The notes beneath the pieces are model-generated. The model saw nothing but the letters and a program-made list of their open reading frames with translations, searched no databases and had not been told where the DNA came from. A stretch of 64,000 nucleotides of DNA from Bradyrhizobium sp. SSBR45G. Its GTDB lineage: Bacteria > Pseudomonadota > Alphaproteobacteria > Rhizobiales > Xanthobacteraceae. Made by a program: the position numbers and the translations under genes. Positions 23,885 through 32,702 of the stretch are shown piece after piece. The stretch is from contig NZ_BSCT01000003.1 of NCBI RefSeq assembly GCF_030159255.1, positions 329,027 to 393,026 of the forward strand. Reading direction: 5' to 3'. How positions within the stretch are numbered: the first letter of the stretch is position 1; the number at the start of each line of letters is the position of its first letter.

Positions 23885-25642
23885 TTAGTTGTGCACGGCC
23901 ATGCAGGAGATGTCGGCGCGCTTGAGCTTCTTGCACACCGCTTCCGCCTGATCACGATCGAGACCGGCGAAGCGGGCGCGGATGAGTGTCTTGTCGCCCT
24001 TCGCGACCGTTTCGGTGAAGGGATCCGCCTTGCTCAGCAGGCCCTGCGCCGAGCTGCGCGCGGCCTCGATCCGCTTCTGCGCCTCGGCTTCGTTGTCGAG
24101 CGCGCCGACCTGGATGATCCAGCCGCTGCGCGTCGCGGCCGGGCGGGCCGGGGACTCGGAAGCGGGGCTGGCGGACGCCAGCTGGGCCGGCGGCGGTGCC
24201 GGCTGGGCCGGCGGCGCGGCATAGGCCATCGCCTGCGACGAGGCGGGCGGGAGGCTGGAGGCCGGCAGCACGCCGAGAATGCCGTTGCCGGTGCCATGGC
24301 CCGGCGGCTGCGGCGGCATGTCGGGGCGGGCGGCCTCGGCGCGGGCGATCGGCGGCGCCGGCTCGATCGCCTCGACGCGCTGCGCGAACGGCGCGGGAGC
24401 GGGAGCCACCGGCTGCGGCGCGGCGGTGGCGAGCTTGACGGCGCCGGCCTTGACCTGGACCGTCCTGACCTTGACCGGCTTCATCGGCTCGGTCGAGCCG
24501 GGAGCGATCGACATCGGCTGGCTCTGGATCACCCCGGAGGTCATCGGGGCGGGCTCGACCCTGGCTTCCTTCGGTGCCGGCGGCGGCAGTGCCGCAGTCG
24601 CCTCCGAGAGGGTCGACATCAGCTTGGCGGCGCGGCTCGGCGCCGGCGTCTCCGGCGCAGCCGAGGCGAGCTGGACCGTGCCCTGGTCGCCGCCGTCGCC
24701 GCCATCGGATCCGCCGCGCTCACCGATCGCCGCGACGGTGCGCCTGGTCGCGCCCTTCTCGAGATTCTCGGCGAGCAGGTTGCGCATGATGGCGTCGCGC
24801 GAGCCGCCGCTGCGGCCGCCGAGCACGACACCGACAAGATGACGGCTGCCGCGGCGCAGCGAGGTCACGAGGTTGAAGCCGGAGGCGCGGGTGTAGCCGG
24901 TCTTGATGCCGTCGACGCCCTCGACATTGCCGAGCAGGTGGTTGTGGTTGCGGATCGACTGGCCGCGGTAATTGAACACCACGGTCGAGAAGTAGCGATA
25001 ATGGCGCGGAAAGCGGTCCTGGATCGCCCGTCCCAGCGTGGCCTGGTCACGCGCCGTCGTGATCTGCTCGTCGGCGGGCAGGCCCGAGGCGTTGACGTAG
25101 GTGGTGCGGCTCATGCCGAGCGAGCGCGCCTTGCGCGTCATCAGCTTGGCGAACTCGTCCTCGTCGCCGGCGATCGCCTCGGCGATCACCACCGCCGCAT
25201 CATTGGCCGAGCGGGTCACCAGGCCCTTGATCGCATCCTCGACGCGGATGGTCTGGCCCGGGCGCAGCCCGAGCTTGGTCGGCGACTGCTCGGCGGCGTG
25301 CTCGGACACCGGCATCTCGGTGTCGAGCTTCAACTTGCCGGAATCGAGCCGCTCGAACAGCAGATAGAGCGTCATGATCTTGGTCAGCGACGCGGGGTGC
25401 CGCAGGGCGTCCGGATTGGTCGCGGTCAGCGTCGCGCCCGAATTGCCGTCGACGACGATCGAGGCGAAGGCCGGGCTGTAGCTGCCCTCGTCATTGTGGG
25501 GGGAGTGGCGCGCATGATGGTGCCGATGACGCCGGCGCGCTTCTGCGCTGTCGACCGTGACCACTGCCGCCACCGTGAGGGTGAGGAGACCGTAGACGCC
25601 AACCCGCAGCAGGCGCGAGGAAGCCAAGTTTTTGCGAAGCAT
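23885..25642 (-). CDS. D-alanyl-D-alanine carboxypeptidase (S11/PBP5 family) with C-terminal SPOR domain
   Basis: A 585-residue exported penicillin-binding protein. An N-terminal signal (about residues 11-34) and a His/Arg-rich stretch (RRRHRHHHARH) precede the peptidase domain with SxxK (S85-L-T-K88), SxN (S145-A-N147) and KTG (247-249). A long Pro/Ala-rich linker (about 300-500) leads to a SPOR domain (about 505-585; GWIIQVGALDNEAEAQKRIE). It trims D-Ala from stem peptides in the periplasm, and SPOR binds denuded glycan at division sites. ATG 25642 is used; a TTG five codons earlier is the only longer option. Confidence 0.93.
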   Translation of the reverse strand: MLRKNLASSRLLRVGVYGLLTLTVAAVVTVDSAEARRRHRHHHARHSPHNDEGSYSPAFASIVVDGNSGATLTATNPDALRHPASLTKIMTLYLLFERLDSGKLKLDTEMPVSEHAAEQSPTKLGLRPGQTIRVEDAIKGLVTRSANDAAVVIAEAIAGDEDEFAKLMTRKARSLGMSRTTYVNASGLPADEQITTARDQATLGRAIQDRFPRHYRYFSTVVFNYRGQSIRNHNHLLGNVEGVDGIKTGYTRASGFNLVTSLRRGSRHLVGVVLGGRSGGSRDAIMRNLLAENLEKGATRRTVAAIGERGGSDGGDGGDQGTVQLASAAPETPAPSRAAKLMSTLSEATAALPPPAPKEARVEPAPMTSGVIQSQPMSIAPGSTEPMKPVKVRTVQVKAGAVKLATAAPQPVAPAPAPFAQRVEAIEPAPPIARAEAARPDMPPQPPGHGTGNGILGVLPASSLPPASSQAMAYAAPPAQPAPPPAQLASASPASESPARPAATRSGWIIQVGALDNEAEAQKRIEAARSSAQGLLSKADPFTETVAKGDKTLIRARFAGLDRDQAEAVCKKLKRADISCMAVHN

Positions 25643-26073
25643 GAAATCCCCGTCCAATTTCTGACGTGATCACCGGGAGTTGAGGCGAAATTGTGCCAAA
25701 ACGTCCCCGTGATCTTTGCCTGTCGGACCTCCGGTTCGCGCCTTGACGCGGCTTTGCATCGAAGGGCCCGAACTGAGGTTTTGTTAAGACGCTGTTTTAG
25801 AACAGCTTTACGGTTCGGCCGACGCTGGCCGGGACCACAGGAGAGGTTAGGACGGGCGAGTTGCCAAAGGATTAAAGAAACCTTGCGCCGATGCTGCAGA
25901 TTTCGCGCGATCTGGCCTGACCTGAGGCGCCTTGCCGCCGACTCCACCGCAATGCCAGCAATGGTGCATTGCACAAAGATTCTTGATCTTTTTGTGCGAT
26001 GCACTATATTGTGAATGCGTCAGGGAGCCGGGGCTTCCCTGAGGGCGCTCAAAATCAGGGAAAGGAATGCCAC
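25643..26073. other. Intergenic region upstream of the phasin gene
   Basis: 431 bp between the carboxypeptidase and phasin genes, AT-richer than the flanks over its last 100 bp. It contains two overlapping dyads (25964-25997) and no credible gene. Confidence 0.5.
25964..25997. promoter_or_regulatory. TGC-rich palindromes upstream of the phasin gene
   Basis: GTGCA-T-TGCAC (25964-25974) is a perfect 5-bp dyad. It runs into an imperfect dyad GCACAAAGAT / ATCTTTTTGTGC (25971-25997). Both lie about 80-110 bp before the phasin ATG. PhaR, the repressor of phasin genes in other alphaproteobacteria, binds TGC-rich dyads, so this is a candidate PhaR site; the assignment is inferred. Confidence 0.4.
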
Positions 26074-26415
26074 ATGTTTAAGGTTGAAGACTTCCAGAAC
26101 TACGGCAAAGAGCAGTTCGAGACCGTCGTGAATTCCGCGACCACGGTTCAGCACGGGCTTCAGGCCATCGCCACCGCCTATGGCGACTACACCAAGAAGT
26201 CCTTCGAGGACACCAAGTCGTTCGTCGAGAAGCTCCAGGGCGTGAAGTCGATCGACAAGGTGCTCGAGGTTCAGACCGAATTCGCCAAGTCGGCCTACGA
26301 GACGTTCGTCGCCGATTCGCAGAAGATCGCGGGCCTGTATTCGGACCTCGCCAAGCAGGCGTTCAAGCCGTTCGAAGGCATCGCTGCCAAGTTCACCCCG
26401 CCGGCCGCGCATTGA
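26074..26415 (+). CDS. Phasin (polyhydroxyalkanoate granule-associated protein)
   Basis: A 113-residue helical protein of the phasin_2 family: VEDFQNYGKEQFETVVNSATTVQ, then AIATAYGDYTKKSFEDTKSF and KVLEVQTEFAKSAYETFVADSQKIAGLYSDLAKQA. The last segment is the conserved phasin core. Phasins coat PHB granules and control their size and number. AAAGGA precedes the ATG. A strong terminator follows 26 bp after the stop, so it is monocistronic, as expected for an abundant granule protein. Confidence 0.92.
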   Translation: MFKVEDFQNYGKEQFETVVNSATTVQHGLQAIATAYGDYTKKSFEDTKSFVEKLQGVKSIDKVLEVQTEFAKSAYETFVADSQKIAGLYSDLAKQAFKPFEGIAAKFTPPAAH

Positions 26416-26441
26416 TCGCAGCCTTCGCGTCGTGACAGCGG

Positions 26442-26468
26442 AAAGCCCGGCTCGCGCCGGGCTTTTTT
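26442..26468 (+). terminator. Intrinsic terminator of the phasin gene
   Basis: AAAGCCCGG and CCGGGCTTT pair around loop CTCGCG, followed by a T6 run. It separates the phasin gene from the convergent TadG-like gene. Confidence 0.88.
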
Positions 26469-26502
26469 GTTGGCTGAAACGATCTGTCGGACGGCGCCGC
26501 CG

Positions 26503-28275
26503 CTATTTGGCCACGCGCAGCTTGGACAGCGAGGTCCCGATCGAGTTGAACGTGGTCACGATCTGGCTCGAGCTCGTCAGCATGAAGAACTTGTCGGGGC
26601 TGCTGGCGCAGTTCTGCAGCACGGTCGAGGTCGGATCGGCAGGCGAGCTGGTGTTCACCTGGATCGTGTAGATCGTGTACATGGCGTTGCCCTTCGCGTC
26701 CTTGGAGCTCTTCAGGTTCGAGCAGAGCAGGGCCTGGCGGGCGTCGATCGGATTGCCCGACGCCTGCGACGAGCCGTTGCCGTAGTCCGGCCACCGGTCC
26801 TCCGTGTTGAGGCCGTCCGACAGCAGGATGATCACGCGATTGTAGGTGGTGTTGGCATCTTCCGCAGGTGCGCTCAGCACACCATTCGGAATCAAGGACT
26901 GAACCGCCCAGGCAAGGCCGATCGCCTGGTTGGTGCCGCCGGTGGGCTCCATGGCGTTGACGGCGCTCTTCAGCGCGCTCCAATCGTAGCTGAGGGGGAC
27001 GATCTCGGCGAGCTTGGTCGCGGCGCTGCTGCTGCAATATTGGGTGCTGTTCTCCATGTGCTGGTTGGCCGGGAACAGCGTCGTCACGTCGGAGATCGCA
27101 GGCGACACGGCATTCGCGTCATTCGGCTGGGTGCGGTCGGCGACACAGCCCGTCCATGTGCTCTTGGCGTTGGCGACCCAGGTCTTGGTGTAGTTGTTCA
27201 CCTTGCAGGTGTAACCGCTCGTGCCGGACGTGCCGGTGCAGGTGCAGCTTTCATTTGCGCCATTGCTGCACCTGCAGCTCGAGCCGGTGCAGTAGGTGAC
27301 CACGGTCGAGGTCTTGGCGGTCGTCCAGCAGCCATTGTAGTAGCTGTGCGAGGCCGAATCGTAGCCGGGACAGATCTGGCCGGCATTGGCGTCGCCGGTC
27401 TTCGGGATCGTCGACGTGCTCGAACTGCCGGTGGTTGGACCGCTGACGCATCCGAAATACGAGAAGCCGTTGCCGGACTTGAACGGGCAGGAGGATCCCG
27501 GTCCGACCATGTCCCACTGCGCCTGGGTGAAGCTCCCGTTCGGGATTGCGGCCTGATAGGAGCCGTTGTTGGGCTGAATGTTGGGCGGGTTCTGCCAGTC
27601 GGTCCAGTCGATCCAGTTCTGGCTGTAATTGCTGGCGCCGACGTTGACGACCTTGGCGAACGGAACCACGGAGATGTAGACGTCGCCCGGACTCTTGGCG
27701 AGCGCGCTGAGCTGATCGATCAGCCCGCCGCTGCCGGCGACCGCGTTCTGCAGGGCGGTCATCTTGTTGCTGGAGGCCATCGAGCCGGTATTGTCGAGCG
27801 CCAGCGCCACGCGCATCTTCACGTCACCCCAGGTCGTGGTCGCCTTGGTGCTGAGGTCCATGGTCGGAAAGCCGGCCAGCTTCATGAATTGCGTGACGAT
27901 CTGGCCGGAGGCGGTGAGCTGGATGTTGGACGCCGTGGTGCTGCTCGAGGCGGTATAGTTGGCGGTGACGGAGATGTTTTTTGCGTCGGGGCTGGTGTAG
28001 AGCGCCTTGAAATAGGCGGAAGCCTTCGTCCCAATGTCGGTTGCGCTGATCGTGCCCTGGGACAGATCGCGCGACAGCATCAGCGCGGTCGAGTCCAGGG
28101 CGGCCTGCATCGACGATTTGGCGGCATTGGCCCGGCTGTAGTCGATGCCGGCCCCGAGAAAGGCCAGGATCGGCAACAGCGCGATGGCGAAGGTCACGGC
28201 GATGTTGCCGCCGCGGTCGCGGGCGAAGCGTCGCAGCGTAAGGCGGCAGAGGCGGACGAGGGGCTCGGCGGTCAT
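26503..28275 (-). CDS. TadG-like pilus/envelope protein with von Willebrand A domain
   Basis: A 590-residue protein. A short cytoplasmic arm (about 1-22, RRFARDRGGNIAVTFA) and a TadE/TadG-type membrane helix (about 23-45) precede a large exported domain. The domain begins with the helical TadE-like stretch (AKSSMQAALDSTALMLSR). A vWA domain starts near residue 155 with a MIDAS-like D-N-T-G-S, TGGTNQA and ILLSDG. A Cys/Thr/Ser-rich insertion (about 270-380, around 15 cysteines) sits inside it. ATG 28275 has GGTGAG upstream. No other tad/flp genes are nearby, so it is an orphan. Confidence 0.85.
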   Translation of the reverse strand: MTAEPLVRLCRLTLRRFARDRGGNIAVTFAIALLPILAFLGAGIDYSRANAAKSSMQAALDSTALMLSRDLSQGTISATDIGTKASAYFKALYTSPDAKNISVTANYTASSSTTASNIQLTASGQIVTQFMKLAGFPTMDLSTKATTTWGDVKMRVALALDNTGSMASSNKMTALQNAVAGSGGLIDQLSALAKSPGDVYISVVPFAKVVNVGASNYSQNWIDWTDWQNPPNIQPNNGSYQAAIPNGSFTQAQWDMVGPGSSCPFKSGNGFSYFGCVSGPTTGSSSTSTIPKTGDANAGQICPGYDSASHSYYNGCWTTAKTSTVVTYCTGSSCRCSNGANESCTCTGTSGTSGYTCKVNNYTKTWVANAKSTWTGCVADRTQPNDANAVSPAISDVTTLFPANQHMENSTQYCSSSAATKLAEIVPLSYDWSALKSAVNAMEPTGGTNQAIGLAWAVQSLIPNGVLSAPAEDANTTYNRVIILLSDGLNTEDRWPDYGNGSSQASGNPIDARQALLCSNLKSSKDAKGNAMYTIYTIQVNTSSPADPTSTVLQNCASSPDKFFMLTSSSQIVTTFNSIGTSLSKLRVAK

Positions 28276-28729
28276 GTCGCTCACCAATCATGGTTTTCCG
28301 CGGGCCATTTCGGGCCGCCTTCGTCAAGGGCGGGTGAATCGAAACCTCGAAAAACGCAGCAAATACCGCAGCATGGCACCGCGTTCGCAACGGCGCGGGT
28401 TCCCCGTCAATGCCCAGTGAATCGGCTTTGTAAAATGCGGTCGGTTTGATTAACCTTCGGACTCATCGCCGGGGCAGGGAATCGGACTTGCCGGAGCGCG
28501 GATCCGTTCAGGGATGCGCTTGCGGCAAACCGGCCGCTGACCCATATTCCTGGTGTCGGTCCGACCGGACCGGTCGGCCGGGACAGGCGATCTGGAACGC
28601 AGGACCGGGTTGGCGAAGTGACCCGGCAAGGACAATGCGAGAAACCCTTTATTGGGGTCCTCGCAGCCAATATCTAACGCGTGCAAGATGTCGCAGCCAA
28701 CTTCCAGATTGAACCGATCCGCGCCTAGG
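28276..28729. other. Intergenic region between the TadG-like gene and clpS
   Basis: 454 bp between divergent genes. It must hold both promoters. The visible structure is a nested palindrome at 28557-28577. No gene is supported. Confidence 0.5.
28557..28577. promoter_or_regulatory. Two overlapping perfect palindromes upstream of clpS
   Basis: CGGTCCG-AC-CGGACCG (28557-28572) and CCGACCG-GAC-CGGTCGG (28561-28577) share bases, giving two alternative dyads. They lie about 155 bp before clpS. This may be an operator or an RNA switch between two hairpins. Confidence 0.35.
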
Positions 28730-29062
28730 ATGAGCAATAACGACAATAAGTCCGGTGGCACCGGGGGTCCGGTCACATCCGTGATCACCAAGGTCAAGCC
28801 GAAGACCAAGCGGCCCAATCTCTATCGCGTCCTGATTTTGAACGACGATTACACGCCGATGGAGTTCGTCGTTCTCGTGCTGGAGAAGTTCTTCAACAAG
28901 GACGTCGAGGCCGCGACCAAGATCATGCTCCACGTGCACCATCACGGCATCGGGGAGTGCGGCGTTTTCACCTACGAGATCGCCGAGACCAAGGTGACGC
29001 AGGTGATGGATTTCGCCCGCAAGCACCAGCATCCGTTGCAGTGTGTGATGGAGAAGAAATAG
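28730..29062 (+). CDS. clpS: ATP-dependent Clp protease adaptor ClpS
   Basis: A 110-residue adaptor that binds N-degron substrates (N-terminal Leu, Phe, Trp, Tyr) and delivers them to ClpA. The flexible N-terminal tail (about 25 residues) precedes the core: [42 protein letters not shown] and QCVMEKK. The NDDYTPM and HHxG residues line the pocket. The start at 28730 fits the family; ATG 28688 is in frame but would add an unusual 14 residues. clpA follows after 347 bp in the same direction. Confidence 0.93.
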   Translation: MSNNDNKSGGTGGPVTSVITKVKPKTKRPNLYRVLILNDDYTPMEFVVLVLEKFFNKDVEAATKIMLHVHHHGIGECGVFTYEIAETKVTQVMDFARKHQHPLQCVMEKK

Positions 29063-29409
29063 CCTGGGGCCTCGCGCAGGCGGGGACGGCCGGCAGGACA
29101 GGCCCCCGCGGCGGCTTCCGTGGCAGATCTGCGTAGCGCGAGCCACAGGTAGCGCGAGCCCCAGGCCCGCCCCGCAGAAACACGGCCAGCGCCGGGATCC
29201 CCTCCGGTCTGGCCGATGGGCGCCGTTCGGTTGTCGCAGCCGGTGTTGCCGCAATCGGAACGGGTTTTGCATTGACGATCCGGTGAACCCGTAATCGATG
29301 TGCTCGTCCGGTCTTTTGTCGCACTCGGTTATAACTATATTTGACGAAGGTTGTTGTTGCCTGACCGGGCGGCGGCGATCATGATGGCAGGGGGCCACAG
29401 AGGACGCGC
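29063..29409. other. Intergenic region between clpS and clpA with a tandem repeat
   Basis: 347 bp, longer than usual for this pair. It contains a 16-bp tandem duplication (29134-29165) and an AT-rich stretch before clpA that may be a separate clpA promoter. No gene is supported. Confidence 0.5.
29134..29165. repeat. 16-bp direct tandem duplication
   Basis: TAGCGCGAGCCACAGG is followed directly by TAGCGCGAGCCCCAGG, one mismatch. It looks like a replication-slippage duplication in the clpS-clpA gap. Confidence 0.7.
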
Positions 29410-31800
29410 ATGCCGACTTTTTCTCAAAGCCTTGAACAATCCCTGCATCGTGCGCTGGCGATTGCCAACGAGCGTCATCATCAATACGCGACACTGGAAC
29501 ATCTCCTGCTGTCCTTGATCGATGACAGCGATGCAGCGGCCGTGATGCGCGCATGCAGCGTCGACCTCGACAAGCTGCGCGGCAGTCTTGTGAATTATCT
29601 CGAGACCGAGTTCGAAAACCTGGTCACAGACGGCAGCGACGACGCCAAGCCGACGGCCGGCTTCCAGCGTGTGATCCAGCGCGCCGTGATTCACGTTCAA
29701 TCATCGGGCCGTGAAGAGGTGACCGGCGCCAACGTGCTGATCGCGATCTTTGCCGAGCGCGAAAGCCATGCTGCGTATTTCCTGCAGGAGCAGGACATGA
29801 CGCGCTACGACGCCGTGAACTACATCAGCCACGGTATCGCCAAGCGACCCGGCGTCTCCGAAGCCCGCCCCGTGCGCGGCGTCGACGAAGAGACCGAGAC
29901 CAAGGGCACCGATGACTCCAAGAAAAAGGGCGAGGCGCTGGAAACCTATTGCGTCAATCTCAACAAGAAAGCGCGGGACGGCAAGATCGATCCGGTGATC
30001 GGCCGTAACTCCGAGATCAACCGCGCCATCCAGGTGCTGTGCCGCCGCCAGAAGAACAACCCGCTGTTCGTCGGCGAGGCTGGCGTCGGCAAGACGGCGA
30101 TTGCCGAAGGGCTCGCCAAGCGCATCGTCGACAGCGAGGTGCCCGAGGTGCTCTCGGCTGCGACCGTGTTCTCGCTCGACATGGGCACATTGCTCGCGGG
30201 CACCCGTTATCGCGGCGACTTCGAGGAGCGGCTGAAGCAGGTCCTCAAGGAGCTCGAGGCGCATCCGAACGCGATCCTGTTCATCGACGAGATCCACACC
30301 GTGATCGGTGCCGGTGCAACGTCGGGCGGCGCCATGGACGCCTCGAACCTGCTGAAGCCGGCGCTGGCCTCGGGATCGATCCGCTGCATGGGCTCGACGA
30401 CGTACAAGGAATATCGCCAGCACTTCGAGAAGGACCGCGCCCTGGTGCGCCGGTTCCAGAAGATTGACGTCAATGAGCCGTCGGTCGAGGATGCGATCGC
30501 GATCCTGAAGGGCCTCAAGCCGTATTTCGAGGATTATCACCGGCTGAAATACACCAACGAGGCCATCGAGGCCGCGGTGCAGCTGTCGTCGCGCTACATT
30601 CACGACCGTAAGCTTCCGGACAAGGCGATCGACGTGATCGACGAATCCGGCGCGGCGCAGATGCTGCTGGCCGAGAACAAGCGCAAGAAGACGATCGGCA
30701 TTAAGGAGATCGAGACCACGATCGCCACGATGGCGCGGATCCCGCCGAAGAGCGTGTCGAAGGACGACGCCGAGGTGCTCAAGCATCTCGAGCAGACGCT
30801 GAAGCGCGTCGTTTTCGGCCAGGACAAGGCGATCGATTCGCTGTCGGCCTCGATCAAGCTGGCGCGAGCCGGCCTGCGCGAGCCGGAGAAGCCGATCGGC
30901 TGCTATCTGTTCTCGGGTCCGACCGGCGTCGGCAAGACCGAGGTGGCCAAGCAGCTCGCCTCGACCTTGGGCGTCGAGCTGCTGCGCTTCGACATGTCGG
31001 AGTACATGGAGCGGCACACGGTGTCGCGCCTGATCGGCGCACCTCCCGGCTATGTCGGGTTCGACCAGGGCGGCCTGCTGACCGATGGCGTCGACCAGCA
31101 CCCGCATTGCGTGGTGCTGCTGGACGAGATCGAGAAGGCGCATCCGGATCTGTACAATGTGCTGCTGCAGATCATGGATCACGGCCGGCTCACTGACCAC
31201 AACGGCAAGCAGGTCAATTTCCGCAACGTGATCCTGATCATGACCACGAATGCCGGTGCGGCCGACATGGCCAAGCAGGCGTTCGGCTTCCATCGCTCGA
31301 AGCGGGAAGGCGACGACCACGAGGCGATCAATCGGCAGTTTGCGCCTGAGTTCCGCAACCGGCTCGACTCCATCGTCTCGTTCGCGCACCTCAATGTCGA
31401 GGTGATCGGAATGGTCGTCGAGAAGTTCGTGCTGCAGCTCGAAGCTCAGCTCGCCGACCGCGACGTCACGATCGAGCTGTCGGAGCCGGCCAAGGCCTGG
31501 CTGATCCAGCACGGCTATGACGAGCAGATGGGTGCGCGCCCGATGGGCCGTGTGATCCAGGAGCACATCAAGAAGCCGCTCGCCGACGAGGTGCTGTTCG
31601 GCAAGCTGAAGGGCGGCGGCCACGTCCGCGTCGTCCTCGTCAAGGACGAGTCCGGGGTCGAGGAGAAGATCGGCTTCGAGTTCGTCGAGGGGCCGGTTAC
31701 GCCGAAGTCGGAAGTGCCGGCGGCGCGCAAGCGCAAGCCGAAGTCCGGCGGCGGTGGCTCGAAGGGCCCGGCCTCCAAGGGCCCGCTGGTCAAGGCCTGA
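29410..31800 (+). CDS. clpA: ATP-dependent Clp protease ATP-binding subunit ClpA
   Basis: A 796-residue AAA+ unfoldase. The N domain (residues 1-~150) binds ClpS. The D1 module has GEAGVGKT (about 220) and ILFIDEIHT. The D2 module has GPTGVGKTE (about 500) and [11 protein letters not shown], with an [14 protein letters not shown] pore-loop region. It unfolds proteins and threads them into ClpP, and with ClpS it runs the N-end-rule pathway. The C-terminal tail is Lys/Gly/Ser-rich. No clpP is adjacent. A bidirectional terminator follows. Confidence 0.96.
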   Translation: MPTFSQSLEQSLHRALAIANERHHQYATLEHLLLSLIDDSDAAAVMRACSVDLDKLRGSLVNYLETEFENLVTDGSDDAKPTAGFQRVIQRAVIHVQSSGREEVTGANVLIAIFAERESHAAYFLQEQDMTRYDAVNYISHGIAKRPGVSEARPVRGVDEETETKGTDDSKKKGEALETYCVNLNKKARDGKIDPVIGRNSEINRAIQVLCRRQKNNPLFVGEAGVGKTAIAEGLAKRIVDSEVPEVLSAATVFSLDMGTLLAGTRYRGDFEERLKQVLKELEAHPNAILFIDEIHTVIGAGATSGGAMDASNLLKPALASGSIRCMGSTTYKEYRQHFEKDRALVRRFQKIDVNEPSVEDAIAILKGLKPYFEDYHRLKYTNEAIEAAVQLSSRYIHDRKLPDKAIDVIDESGAAQMLLAENKRKKTIGIKEIETTIATMARIPPKSVSKDDAEVLKHLEQTLKRVVFGQDKAIDSLSASIKLARAGLREPEKPIGCYLFSGPTGVGKTEVAKQLASTLGVELLRFDMSEYMERHTVSRLIGAPPGYVGFDQGGLLTDGVDQHPHCVVLLDEIEKAHPDLYNVLLQIMDHGRLTDHNGKQVNFRNVILIMTTNAGAADMAKQAFGFHRSKREGDDHEAINRQFAPEFRNRLDSIVSFAHLNVEVIGMVVEKFVLQLEAQLADRDVTIELSEPAKAWLIQHGYDEQMGARPMGRVIQEHIKKPLADEVLFGKLKGGGHVRVVLVKDESGVEEKIGFEFVEGPVTPKSEVPAARKRKPKSGGGGSKGPASKGPLVKA

Positions 31801-31824
31801 GGCTCGGACAAAAATAACCAATGC

Positions 31825-31852
31825 AAAAGGCCGGCGTCATGCCGGCCTTTTT
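31825..31852. terminator. Bidirectional intrinsic terminator
   Basis: AAAAGGCCGGC and GCCGGCCTTTTT form an 11-bp stem around GTCAT, with A/T runs on both sides. It serves clpA on the plus strand and the TauE-like gene on the minus strand. Confidence 0.85.
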
Positions 31853-31882
31853 GTTTGTGGCGGGATGTTCTCTGCGACGGGA

Positions 31883-32644
31883 TCATGCCGGCTTGATGAA
31901 GAAATACACCGTCAGTCCGCAACCGACCGCGATGACGAAGCGGCGCACATGGGCCGGTGGGATGATCTGGCTGAGCCGGGCGCCGACGAAGCCGCCGACC
32001 ATCGCGGCGGCCATCATGGTCAGCGTCTCCAGCCAGTGCACGCGGCCTGAAAACGCGAAGATCAGAGAAGCCATGGTGTTCATCAGCGCCGCCAGCCAGA
32101 TCTTCAGCCCGTTCATGGCGCGGATGTCGCGCATCCCATAGAACACCAGCGCTGCCAGCATCATGATGCCGATGCCGCCGCCGAAATAGCCGCCGTAGAT
32201 GGCGATGCCGAACTGCACGGCCTGGATGGTGAGCGGCCCGAACCAGCGCGCGCCGTCCTTCTGCGTGAAGCGCATGCCGAAGGCGAACACCGCGGTCGCG
32301 AACAGCAGCAGCCAGGGCACAAGGCGGCTGAAGGCGGCCGATGGCGTCACCAGCAGCAGCACCGCGCCGAGCGTGCCGCCGATCAGGCTGATGACCGACA
32401 GCCTGATGAGATCCCGTCGCCACGGCGCGTCGGAATTGTTGAGAATGCCGCGCGAGGCGAAGGCGCTGACGAATTGCCCCGGGCACAGCGCGACGGTGCT
32501 GGAGGCGTTGGCGTCAATGGCCGGGATGCCGGCCGCGAGCAGGGTCGGAAAGGTCAGGAAGGCGCCGCCGCCCGCCAGCGCATTGACGATGCCGGAGCCG
32601 AAGGCGGCGAGCGCGAGCAGAGCGAGCATGGTCCAGTCCGTCAT
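31883..32644 (-). CDS. TauE/SafE (DUF81)-family sulfite/anion exporter
   Basis: A 253-residue integral membrane protein with about eight helices. The repeated family motifs are present: GSGIVNALAGGGAFLTFPTLLAAGIPAIDANAS (first half) and GGYFGGGIGIMMLAALVFYGMRDIRAMNGLK (second half). Members move sulfite, sulfoacetate or other organic anions. ATG 32644 is used; an in-frame start at 32743 overlaps the MFS gene and lacks hydrophobic continuity. It follows the MFS gene by 58 bp and may be its operon partner. Confidence 0.85.
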   Translation of the reverse strand: MTDWTMLALLALAAFGSGIVNALAGGGAFLTFPTLLAAGIPAIDANASSTVALCPGQFVSAFASRGILNNSDAPWRRDLIRLSVISLIGGTLGAVLLLVTPSAAFSRLVPWLLLFATAVFAFGMRFTQKDGARWFGPLTIQAVQFGIAIYGGYFGGGIGIMMLAALVFYGMRDIRAMNGLKIWLAALMNTMASLIFAFSGRVHWLETLTMMAAAMVGGFVGARLSQIIPPAHVRRFVIAVGCGLTVYFFIKPA

Positions 32645-32702
32645 GTCGCCCGCTCGTCTCGCCTGATCCCGCCGAAGCCGGTATGATGTTCCGGAGCGTG
32701 CA

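Noticed and set aside
23843..25669. A 608-codon plus-strand frame opposite the DD-carboxypeptidase
   Set aside because: Arg/Gly-rich composition without motifs, and the minus strand has all S11 active-site motifs and its own terminator.
26467..28449. A 660-codon plus-strand frame opposite the TadG-like gene
   Set aside because: No ribosome-binding site, no domain, and the minus-strand protein has a signal anchor and vWA motifs.
29701..31821. A 706-codon minus-strand frame opposite clpA
   Set aside because: It is the mirror of a highly conserved gene; composition is typical of shadow frames.
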